This document shows, in pieces, positions 6,009 to 12,122 of a stretch of 12,122 nt of DNA. Numbering within the stretch: position 1 is the stretch's first letter; each line of letters begins with the position of its first letter. Position numbers and translations under genes: made by a program. The DNA is from an uncultured Planctomycetaceae bacterium (GTDB taxonomy: Bacteria > Planctomycetota > Planctomycetia > Planctomycetales > Planctomycetaceae), in assembly GCA_903823545.1 (NCBI GenBank), contig CAIJTL010000467.1, forward strand, positions 1 to 12,122, written 5' to 3'. Below the pieces are notes generated by a model, which saw nothing but the letters and a program-made list of their open reading frames with translations, did no database searches and was not told where the DNA came from.

Positions 6009-8156
6009 TCACACCAGCCCGCATTGCTTCAGCAGCGAAAGTGGGTCGGGATCGCGGCCACGGAAGGAGCGGAAGATTTCCATCGGATGTTGGCTTCCTC
6101 CCAAGGCGAGGACCGTATCGCGGAAGCGGCGCCCCGTGGCCGAGACTGCCAATTCGTTGTCGAGTCCTGCTTCTTCAAAAGCGGAGAAGGCATCAGCACT
6201 CAGGACTTCGGCCCATTTGTAGCTGTAATAACCTGCGGCATAACCGCCCGAAAAAATGTGTTGGAATGAGCACAACATGCGATCTTCGGGAAGCGGAGGA
6301 AGGACCGACGTTCGTTCGGCGATGCGGCGTTGCACATCAAATAGAGATTCGTTTGAGGTCGGGTCAAAGTGATGATGCAGGTACATGTCGATCATGCCGA
6401 AGTGCAACTGTCGTAGCATCATGCTGGCCGCTCGGAAATTTCTCGCGGCCGTGAGCTTAGCAAAGAGGTCATCCGGCAGCGGTTCGCCCGTTTGATAGTG
6501 ACCGGACAATTTCAGAATCGTTGGTCGGTGATAACACCAGTTTTCCATGAATTGGCTGGGAAGCTCGACTGCGTCCCATTCGACCCCGCTGATTCCGGCG
6601 GCGTCTGCTTCGTTGATTGTCGTCAGCATGTGTTGCAGGCCGTGACCGAATTCATGAAACAGCGTTTCAACTTCGCGAAACGTCATCAGCGATGGCGTCT
6701 CTCCAATGGACGGAGTGCTATTGCAAACCAAGTGAGCGACGGGCAACTCAACGCGGCCGTCAACCAAGCGACGCGGCAGACACGTATCCATCCACGCGCC
6801 GCCTCGTTTGTTTTCGGGACGCGAATATGGGTCTAAATAAAACGCGGCAATCGGTGCGTCATTTTTGTCGCTGTCGAACACGCGGAAGAATCGGACATCA
6901 GGATGCCACACTGACGCCTCGCCATCGGCCGCTCGAATCGAGATTCCGAACAGTTTCTGCAACAACGCAAACAGGCCATCGAGAACCTTCGGAAGCGGAA
7001 AGTAGGGTCGCATTTGTTCGTCGGTGTAATCGTAGCGTTGTTCGCGCAACCGTTCGGCCCAGAAGCCGATGTCCCAATGCATCAGCGGTTCCATCTGGCC
7101 ACCGGCCGCGGCGATTGGCGCGAGATCGCCTAAGTCTTTCTCTGCGGGACTGCGTGAAGCGGTCAGCAGCGTCTCAAACATCTCTTCGACAGCGCTGACA
7201 CCGGGTGCCATCTTTTCGGCGAGACTCACTTCGGCGAACGTTTTAAAGCCGAGCAGTTCAGCCTTCTCACGGCGAAGCTTCAGTATGCGCGAGATGTTTT
7301 CGCTATTGTCCCACTGTCCCGAAGCGGCTCGCGAGATGAACGCTCGATAAATAGTTTCGCGCAGATCGCGACGTCGGCAATGTTGCAAGAACGGAGTGAC
7401 GATGGGGCCATCGAGTGTGATTCGCCACGGTCCAGCGTCCGGCGTTGCCGCTTGAGTGTTTGTCTCGGATTTAGTGATATCGGAGCTGCCGTCGTCAGCT
7501 TTCTTCGCGTTCGCTTGATTGAATGATTGAGCTGCAAGCTGCAGCAAGCTCGGTGGAAGTCCGGCGACTTCTTCCGGCAGAGTAAGGATCTGCTCAAACG
7601 CCTTTGTGGCATCCAGCACGTGATTCGAGAACTCGGTACTGAGCTGTGATAGTTCTTCCACAATCGCGTTGAATCGGTCGAGTTTTTCTCCCTCAAGATT
7701 GATCCCCGACAACCGAGCGGACAGCAGACGCTGATCGACGATTCGTTGCTGAGCAGAGTTAAGCGTGCTGCCGCTTTGTTCCTTCAGTCGTTTGACCGCC
7801 TCATAAATCGGGCGACTCTGAGAGGCTCGCAACCCGAACCGCACGACCTCCGGCAATACAGTCTCGTAGGCCGTTCGCAGTTCGGCGGAATTGAGGACTC
7901 CGAAGAGATGCGACACCGGCTTCCACGCATAATCAAACGGACGATCAATTCGTTCGAGTGGCACAAACAGGTCGTCCCAACTCGGTCGGTCGATCGTCGT
8001 CAGGCTCGTTTCCAATTCGGTGAGCTGCCGTTCGGCGTCGGACAGAATCTGGCGGACTGCGGGGACGATGTGTTCGGGACGAATGAGGTCGTACCTCGGC
8101 AGCCCTTCGGTCAGCAAAAGCGGGTTATCGTTCGAGGTAATTGAGATCTCAGGCAT
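6009..8156 (-). CDS. M3 family zinc metallopeptidase, oligopeptidase A-like
   Basis: This 715-residue peptidase of the thimet-oligopeptidase family (OpdA/PrlC/Dcp type) cleaves short peptides, usually in the cytoplasm. No signal peptide is seen. The zinc site is complete: HEFGH at residues 501-505, with catalytic Glu502, and the third ligand Glu531 in [16 protein letters not shown]. The latter is very close to oligopeptidase A. The helical N-terminal half (NPLLL to about 400) and the closing [19 protein letters not shown] also fit. Residues about 218-242 form a Ser/Thr/Asp-rich stretch that looks like an added loop before WRITLDGP. I start at the ATG at 8154-8156, which has GGAG (complement of 8164-8167) seven bases upstream. 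A TTG one codon earlier is less likely. Length matches the family at about 680-700 residues. Confidence 0.95.
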   Translation of the reverse strand: MPEISITSNDNPLLLTEGLPRYDLIRPEHIVPAVRQILSDAERQLTELETSLTTIDRPSWDDLFVPLERIDRPFDYAWKPVSHLFGVLNSAELRTAYETVLPEVVRFGLRASQSRPIYEAVKRLKEQSGSTLNSAQQRIVDQRLLSARLSGINLEGEKLDRFNAIVEELSQLSTEFSNHVLDATKAFEQILTLPEEVAGLPPSLLQLAAQSFNQANAKKADDGSSDITKSETNTQAATPDAGPWRITLDGPIVTPFLQHCRRRDLRETIYRAFISRAASGQWDNSENISRILKLRREKAELLGFKTFAEVSLAEKMAPGVSAVEEMFETLLTASRSPAEKDLGDLAPIAAAGGQMEPLMHWDIGFWAERLREQRYDYTDEQMRPYFPLPKVLDGLFALLQKLFGISIRAADGEASVWHPDVRFFRVFDSDKNDAPIAAFYLDPYSRPENKRGGAWMDTCLPRRLVDGRVELPVAHLVCNSTPSIGETPSLMTFREVETLFHEFGHGLQHMLTTINEADAAGISGVEWDAVELPSQFMENWCYHRPTILKLSGHYQTGEPLPDDLFAKLTAARNFRAASMMLRQLHFGMIDMYLHHHFDPTSNESLFDVQRRIAERTSVLPPLPEDRMLCSFQHIFSGGYAAGYYSYKWAEVLSADAFSAFEEAGLDNELAVSATGRRFRDTVLALGGSQHPMEIFRSFRGRDPDPLSLLKQCGLV

Positions 8157-8578
8157 CAAATCGCTCCGTCAGTTGTTTCGTTTTGTCGAATCGAGTCCGC
8201 TGTTATCTGCGATCCAGTTCGATGAAGTTGTTGGAAATTAATTGATTGAAGAACTATCTCTCACGGACAATTCGTGACTAGTGAGAGCGCGGGATTGTGA
8301 CGGAATCGGTTGTAGGGGGCGAGTCGAGCGGGTTGCCGTCGCGATGTGTTCCACTTGCACAATCGACATGATGGTTATCGATTGCTCTCCTTCCGCTCGT
8401 TTCCTGAGCGGAAAAGTTTGAGAGTCAATGCCCCGTGTATGAGCCGCCGATGATATGACTAGCTCCGGCAAGAACCGCTGGTTGCTCAATCTGAAGCTTG
8501 CTGCAGTCGGTCTCTGCGAGAAGCCTCGCGACGACACAGTCAGATATTTTTAACATCAACAAATAGCGGAGTTTCACA
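8157..8578. other. Divergent intergenic region with inverted repeats
   Basis: This 422-base spacer lies between the leftward peptidase and the rightward coiled-coil gene and should contain both promoters. I see no convincing gene. Inverted repeats are present: CTCTCAC (8258-8264) with GTGAGAG (8281-8287), partly overlapping TCACG/CGTGA (8261-8265, 8274-8278); TTCCGCTC (8391-8398) with GAGCGGAA (8406-8413), an 8-bp stem with a 7-base loop; and GCGAG (8516-8520) with CTCGC (8525-8529). None has a T-tail directly after it. They may be operators or leader structures for the coiled-coil gene. Confidence 0.5.
8391..8413 (+). promoter_or_regulatory. Hairpin or operator upstream of the coiled-coil gene
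   Basis: TTCCGCTC (8391-8398) and GAGCGGAA (8406-8413) form a perfect 8-bp inverted repeat with a 7-base loop, about 165 bases before the coiled-coil start. It could be an RNA hairpin in a long leader or a repressor site. No T-run follows, so a terminator is unlikely. Confidence 0.35.
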
Positions 8579-9382
8579 ATGAGAAAACACCTGTTTGCCT
8601 GGGGGTTAATGGCGATTCTTGGTTTCGCGTCCAACGCGTCTGCTCGTGATCGCGGTTGTTGCTGCGACCCGATGCCGGCTCAAATTCAAGCGATGTGCTG
8701 CCAAGGAACGTTGCTTCCATATCACGTTTCCTTGAAGCGAGCCGAAGATGCAACGAAGGCCGAAACCGCACTCGCACAAGTGATTCAAGAACGAGACAAG
8801 CTGCAAGCAGAGCTCGCTAAGGCACAGGCGGACCTGAAGGCGGCAGTTGCGGATCGCGACAAAGCCAAGGCCGAAAAATCAGTCGCGGTTGCCGACCGAG
8901 ACAAGGCTCGCGAGGAAGCAGTTGCCTCAGCCAAAACTGCGAAGGAACAACAAGCTCAAGCCGAAGCCTCGAAGAAAGCGGCTGATGCCGCGAAACAAGC
9001 TGCCGATGCCGCAGCGAAGGGAAAAGCAGATGCCGATACCGCTGCGGCTAAAGCCAAAGAAGAACTTGCGAAAACCAAAGATGATTTGACGAAGCAAGTG
9101 ACTGCGGCTCAGGCCGACGCGAAGAAGGCAGCCGAAGAGGCGAAGAAAGCGAACGACGAGTCCAAAAAGGCCAATGAAGAAAAAGAGAAAGTGGCCGCAG
9201 ATCTGAAAAAGTCGAATGACGAAATCGCTCAGTTGAAAGAGAAGCTCGCCGCCGCACTCGATAAGAAAGAAGACAAGAAGGAAGAGAAGAAAGAAGAAAA
9301 ACAAGAGGAGCAGAAAGAGGTCACTGACGGCAACCAGAATGCTGCTATTCAAGAAGAGCGAGTCACTGTCGAACAAAAGTAA
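8579..9382 (+). CDS. Secreted Ala/Lys/Glu-rich coiled-coil protein with Cys-rich head
   Basis: I do not recognise a named family. The 267-residue protein has a signal peptide (about residues 1-22, cleaved after SNASA). A short head follows with two Cys clusters, Cys27-28-29 and Cys40-41. A very long helical region (about 53-228) is dominated by Ala, Lys, Glu, Asp and Gln, with a heptad-like pattern such as ERDKLQAELAKAQADLKAAV, and is almost certainly coiled coil. Residues 229-247 are nearly all Lys and Glu, and a polar tail ends the protein. It probably acts outside the cytoplasm, perhaps as a structural rod with disulfide-linked ends. That is inference. The ATG has GGAG (8568-8571) seven bases upstream. 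A strong terminator follows the stop by 44 bases, so it is probably transcribed alone. Confidence 0.85.
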   Translation: MRKHLFAWGLMAILGFASNASARDRGCCCDPMPAQIQAMCCQGTLLPYHVSLKRAEDATKAETALAQVIQERDKLQAELAKAQADLKAAVADRDKAKAEKSVAVADRDKAREEAVASAKTAKEQQAQAEASKKAADAAKQAADAAAKGKADADTAAAKAKEELAKTKDDLTKQVTAAQADAKKAAEEAKKANDESKKANEEKEKVAADLKKSNDEIAQLKEKLAAALDKKEDKKEEKKEEKQEEQKEVTDGNQNAAIQEERVTVEQK

Positions 9383-9426
9383 TTTGCTCTGACAGCAGTT
9401 ACTCTAAATGGGATGCTGAACTCATC

Positions 9427-9471
9427 AAGCCGCCCCGAATCCATCGATTCGGGGCGGCTTTGCTTTTTCTT
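9427..9471 (+). terminator. Strong intrinsic terminator after the coiled-coil gene
   Basis: A perfect 15-bp GC-rich stem (9427-9441 with 9446-9460) closes a CATC tetraloop. It is followed rightward by TGCTTTTTCTT (9461-9471). It lies 44 bases past the coiled-coil stop and separates that gene from the SGNH hydrolase. Confidence 0.93.
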
Positions 9472-9476
9472 ATCTG

Positions 9477-9504
9477 TCGAATCGACGGGACATCATCGAA
9501 TCGA
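9477..9504 (+). repeat. Direct repeat of a TCGA-rich 9-mer before the SGNH gene
   Basis: TCGAATCGA occurs at 9477-9485 and again at 9496-9504, 19 bases apart from start to start. Each copy is almost its own inverted complement. They lie about 95-120 bases before the SGNH start, where a promoter would be expected. Two copies about two helical turns apart could bind a regulator, but chance is not excluded. Confidence 0.3.
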
Positions 9505-9597
9505 AGACGGGCACGAACGAAGTCGCTAATCTCCCGTGACGCTTGGGCGAGTATGAAGTACGTGCTCGTCGATTTTTCACCGCAGGAGTTGCCTCTC

Positions 9598-10299
9598 ATG
9601 ATTCGCTACTTTGGTTTTGTGATGTTGGGGTTGATTGCAATGCAAGTTTCCGTGGCACGAGCGGACGATCCGAAAGTGACGCTGAAGGCGAATGATCGCA
9701 TCGTGTTTCTGGGTGACTCGATCACCCAAGCTGGTGCCGGGCCCAATGGCTATGTGACGATGATTCGGCAGGAACTTGATAAGCGGCACGCCGACCTCAA
9801 GGTCGAAGTTATCGGAGCGGGTATCAGTGGCAACAAAGTGCCCGACTTGCAACGTCGTGTTGAGAAAGATGTCATTTCAAAAAAACCGACGATTGTCGTG
9901 ATCTACATTGGCATTAACGATGTCTGGCACGGGGAGAATGATCCCGCACGAGGAACGATGCCGGAAGCGTTTGAGTCCGGTTTGAAAGAAGTGATCGGCA
10001 AATGCCGCGATGCCGGCGCGACGGTTATGGTTTGCACGCCGACAGTCATCGGTGAGAAAAAAGGCGGTGCCAACAAGCTCGATGCGAAGCTAGACCAGTA
10101 TTCCGAAATCAGCCGCAAGGTCGCCAAAGAATTGAAACTGCCGTTGTGCGACCTTCGTAAAGCGTTCGTTGATCACCTCAAGGAGCACAACAAAGAAGAT
10201 GGCGACAAAGGAGTGCTGACGAGCGACCGAGTGCATCTCAATCAAGCGGGCAATCAGTTCGTTGCGGAGTCGATGCTGAAGATCCTCGATCCGAAATAA
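9598..10299 (+). CDS. Secreted SGNH/GDSL-family hydrolase
   Basis: This 233-residue esterase or lipase-like hydrolase has a signal peptide (about residues 1-22, ending VSVARA). The four SGNH blocks are present. Block I is IVFLGDSIT with nucleophile Ser41. Block II is the Gly in GAGISG (about 73-78). Block III is YIGINDVW with Asn107. Block V is SDRVHLNQAG with Asp210 and His213. This makes a complete catalytic set of the type seen in TesA and in carbohydrate or acyl esterases. The substrate cannot be told; planctomycete members are often linked with polysaccharide deacetylation. The ATG at 9598 has AGGAG (9584-9588) nine bases upstream. The frame is open back to 9460, but that part overlaps the terminator and lacks a signal peptide. 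The next gene, lutB, lies 196 bases downstream. Confidence 0.93.
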   Translation: MIRYFGFVMLGLIAMQVSVARADDPKVTLKANDRIVFLGDSITQAGAGPNGYVTMIRQELDKRHADLKVEVIGAGISGNKVPDLQRRVEKDVISKKPTIVVIYIGINDVWHGENDPARGTMPEAFESGLKEVIGKCRDAGATVMVCTPTVIGEKKGGANKLDAKLDQYSEISRKVAKELKLPLCDLRKAFVDHLKEHNKEDGDKGVLTSDRVHLNQAGNQFVAESMLKILDPK

Positions 10300-10495
10300 T
10301 AAGAAACCAAGCCACAAAGTCTCTCGAAGTGCGAGCATTGAAGTCGAGCGTTTGATTTACGGCGTAGCTAGATTCGCAAGAAATCAGCCTCTTCAGATTC
10401 GTGATTGCACAAATTCAAAGCTCGCACCTCGGGTCACTTAGCTGGCGACATCTCCGTCCCGCATGCGGTTTATTCTTTACCCAAAAACTAGAATC

Positions 10496-11878
10496 ATGAA
10501 TCACGCAGATAACGCAACGGTTTTTACGAGTGATGACGCACGGACGCATTGGCACGATCAAGCACTGTGGTTTGTTCGTGCGAAACGTGATCGCATGGCG
10601 AACTCGTTGCCCGAATGGGAGCAGCTTCGAGAAACTGCAGCCGCGATCAAAGGTCACACAGTTTCTCGCTTGGCTGATTTGCTGGAGCAGTTTGAAGCGA
10701 ATGCAGCCAAGCTGGGCGTCAAAGTGCATTGGGCCAGCACTCCGGTTGAGCACAATGAGATCGTCCTGAGCATCCTTCAAAAACATGGTGTTAAGCGAGT
10801 CGTGAAGAGTAAGTCGATGCTCACTGAAGAGTGTCATCTCAATCCGTTTCTCGAACGGCACGGCATGGAAGTGGTCGACACCGATCTCGGTGAGTGGATC
10901 GTCCAGCTTCGTAACGAAGCACCGAGCCACATTGTGCTGCCGGCGATTCACATCAAGCGAGAAGAAGTGGGCGAGTTGTTTCATCGCCACATTGGGACCC
11001 CGGAAGGACTCGCCGAACCGAAGCCGCTTGTCGAAGCCGCTCGAATTGAGCTGCGAAACAAGTTCATGCGCGCAGAGGCAGGAATCACGGGAGTGAACTT
11101 CGCGATCGCGGAGACCGGCGGGTTCGTCGTCTGCACGAACGAAGGGAATGCTGATCTTGGTGTCTCACTCCCGCCGGTGCATATCGCCTGCATGGGGATC
11201 GAAAAGCTGATTCCGAAAGCTGAGCATCTCGGTGTCTTTCTTCGGTTGCTCGCTCGATCGGCGACGGGGCAGCCGATCACGACGTATAGCTCGCACTTTC
11301 ACGGCCCGAAGCCTGGGGGTGAGTTGCATGTCGTGATGCTCGACAACGGACGGAGCGACATTCTCGGTAGCGATGATTTTCGGCGATCGCTGAATTGCAT
11401 CCGCTGTGGAGCGTGCATGAATACGTGCCCGGTGTTTCGCCGCAGCGGCGGACACAGTTATCAAACGACCGTTCCCGGCCCGATCGGATCGATCCTTGCG
11501 CCGTCGCGAGACGCACAGCAATTTCACTCGCTGCCGTATGCGTGCAGCCTTTGCGGCAGTTGCACCGACGTGTGCCCCGTGAAGATCGATCTGCATCATC
11601 AACTACTGACCTGGCGAAAAGAAATCGCCGTGCGCGGACTTGTGCCGTGGTCAAAACGCTTCGCACTGGGAGCGACGAGCCAGTTGATGCAACGTCCGAA
11701 GCTATTCAATCTTGTCGGTTGGCTCGCACGTCACATCGTGCCGCTGTTGCCGAGATTCATGCTTTACAACCCGCTGAACCCATGGGGCCGCAAACGCGAA
11801 CTCCCTGTCTTTCCGAAGCAGAGCTTCCGTGAGATGTATCGCGAGTCGAGACACTCGACTCCGACTAAGAAGAGCTGA
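10496..11878 (+). CDS. lutB: Lactate utilization iron-sulfur protein LutB
   Basis: LutB is the iron-sulfur subunit of the LutABC L-lactate oxidation complex, which converts lactate to pyruvate in the cytoplasm or at the membrane. The 460-residue protein starts with the family's WHDQALWFVRAKRDR block (about 19-33). It has the LUD-type domain with GVNFAIAETGGFVVCTNEGN (about 199-218). Two [4Fe-4S] motifs follow: Cys301, 304, 307 and 311 (CIRCGACMNTCP) and Cys350, 353, 356 and 360 (CSLCGSCTDVCP). The C-terminal PLNPWGRKRELP is typical. I choose the ATG at 10496 because homologues usually begin near there. An ATG at 10463 adds 11 residues, and neither has a clear ribosome site. lutA and lutC are not next to it. 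An SGNH hydrolase lies upstream and an MtfA-like gene downstream. Confidence 0.93.
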   Translation: MNHADNATVFTSDDARTHWHDQALWFVRAKRDRMANSLPEWEQLRETAAAIKGHTVSRLADLLEQFEANAAKLGVKVHWASTPVEHNEIVLSILQKHGVKRVVKSKSMLTEECHLNPFLERHGMEVVDTDLGEWIVQLRNEAPSHIVLPAIHIKREEVGELFHRHIGTPEGLAEPKPLVEAARIELRNKFMRAEAGITGVNFAIAETGGFVVCTNEGNADLGVSLPPVHIACMGIEKLIPKAEHLGVFLRLLARSATGQPITTYSSHFHGPKPGGELHVVMLDNGRSDILGSDDFRRSLNCIRCGACMNTCPVFRRSGGHSYQTTVPGPIGSILAPSRDAQQFHSLPYACSLCGSCTDVCPVKIDLHHQLLTWRKEIAVRGLVPWSKRFALGATSQLMQRPKLFNLVGWLARHIVPLLPRFMLYNPLNPWGRKRELPVFPKQSFREMYRESRHSTPTKKS

Positions 11879-11956
11879 GGAAGCGAAATGAGGAGTGGGC
11901 AACTGATGCCTGAAGGGTAGTGGGTTCAAAACTGATAACGTGATATTTGTTGCAGT

Positions 11957-11975
11957 CGCAGGCGAGCTGCCTGTG
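11957..11975. repeat. REP-like short palindrome
   Basis: CGCAGGC (11957-11963) and GCCTGTG (11969-11975) pair around a GAGCT loop as a 7-bp stem with one G-T pair. It lies in the 120-base spacer after lutB. The sequence resembles short dispersed GC-rich palindromes I associate with planctomycete intergenic regions. That resemblance is from memory and needs a genome count. Confidence 0.4.
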
Positions 11976-11998
11976 CTACGTTGAGGTTGCTGCCCTTC

Positions 11999-12122
11999 AT
12001 GTTTGGTTGGTTCAAAGCTCGTCGCCGTCGTCGTTGGTTGAATGAACCGTTTCCGGTGACGTGGGGGGACATTTTGCAGCGGCATGTCAATCAGGCTGCG
12101 CGAGTGCCTGAGTTGCTTACCG
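11999..12122 (+). CDS. MtfA-like zinc peptidase (M90), N-terminal part only
   Basis: The window ends after 41 codons of this gene. The visible start, MFGWFKARRRRRWLNEPFP, then WGDILQRHVNQAARVPELL, matches the N-terminus of MtfA/YeeI-family proteins: a short hydrophobic tip, an Arg-rich run, then a P-F-P-x-x-W segment and a helix ending in L-P-x-x-L-type residues. In E. coli, MtfA binds the Mlc repressor and has aminopeptidase activity. The HExxH metal site would lie beyond the window, so the call rests on the N-terminus alone. The ATG at 11999 has only a distant GAGG about 12 bases upstream. The gene follows lutB by 120 bases on the same strand. Confidence 0.7.
   Translation, partial: MFGWFKARRRRRWLNEPFPVTWGDILQRHVNQAARVPELLT

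Noticed and set aside
8238..8537. 99-codon minus-strand frame in the divergent spacer
   Set aside because: The start lacks a ribosome site, the composition is Ser/Arg-rich and it has no hydrophobic core or motif. It is treated as chance.
8927..9376. 149-codon minus-strand frame rich in Leu and Phe, looking like a membrane protein
   Set aside because: It is the reverse complement of the Lys/Glu/Ala-rich coiled-coil gene. GAA/AAG codons read backwards give Phe and Leu, so the hydrophobicity is an artefact.
10329..10427. Inverted repeat GTGCGAGC / GCTCGCAC between the SGNH gene and lutB
   Set aside because: The 8-bp arms are 83 bases apart, with no nested stem seen. Chance pairing of this length in a spacer this size is plausible.
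10415..10990. 191-codon minus-strand frame
   Set aside because: It lies opposite lutB, whose protein has clear family motifs. The shadow protein shows no recognisable domain.
1..12122. CRISPR arrays, tRNA genes, insertion sequences and phage or defence genes
   Set aside because: No regularly spaced repeats, cloverleaf-like sequence, transposase or integrase motifs, or known defence domains were seen.

Overview
This window looks like an ordinary chromosomal stretch from a planctomycete, probably Planctomycetales. The evidence is a DUF1571 secreted protein, a secreted PQQ-repeat protein whose mature end starts with a W-N-Q-F-R-G-P motif, a LutB iron-sulfur protein, and an ScpB preceded by a membrane-anchored protein of unknown family. 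GC content looks moderate. I see no transposase, integrase, tRNA, rRNA or CRISPR array. Assignments rest on recognising motifs, not on a database search.

Layout. From 1 to about 2650 everything reads leftward: a bidirectional hairpin terminator (44-83), ribosomal protein S21 (rpsU), type I methionine aminopeptidase (map), a doubtful 71-residue membrane ORF, and a Tat-exported DUF1571 protein whose leader carries three hairpins. A divergent intergenic region (2645-3061) separates these from a rightward pair: an unknown anchored protein and scpB (3062-4637). These converge, with 13 bases between them, on a leftward pair: an M3 oligopeptidase (8156 down to 6009), then a secreted PQQ-repeat protein (5928 down to 4651). 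A second divergent region (8157-8578) with several inverted repeats precedes a rightward secreted coiled-coil protein (8579-9382), which ends at a very strong terminator (9427-9471). Next come a secreted SGNH hydrolase (9598-10299), LutB (10496-11878), a REP-like palindrome (11957-11975), and the first 41 codons of an MtfA-like peptidase cut by the window end.

Functional picture. Most genes are housekeeping: translation (S21), N-terminal methionine removal (Map), chromosome segregation (ScpB), peptide turnover (M3) and lactate oxidation (LutB). Four proteins have export signals: DUF1571, PQQ-repeat, coiled-coil and SGNH. The anchored protein before scpB has a hydrophobic N-terminal segment. 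I found no clear multi-gene novel system. The best leads are the hairpin leader of the DUF1571 gene, the cysteine-headed coiled-coil protein with its structured upstream region, and the unknown protein next to scpB.
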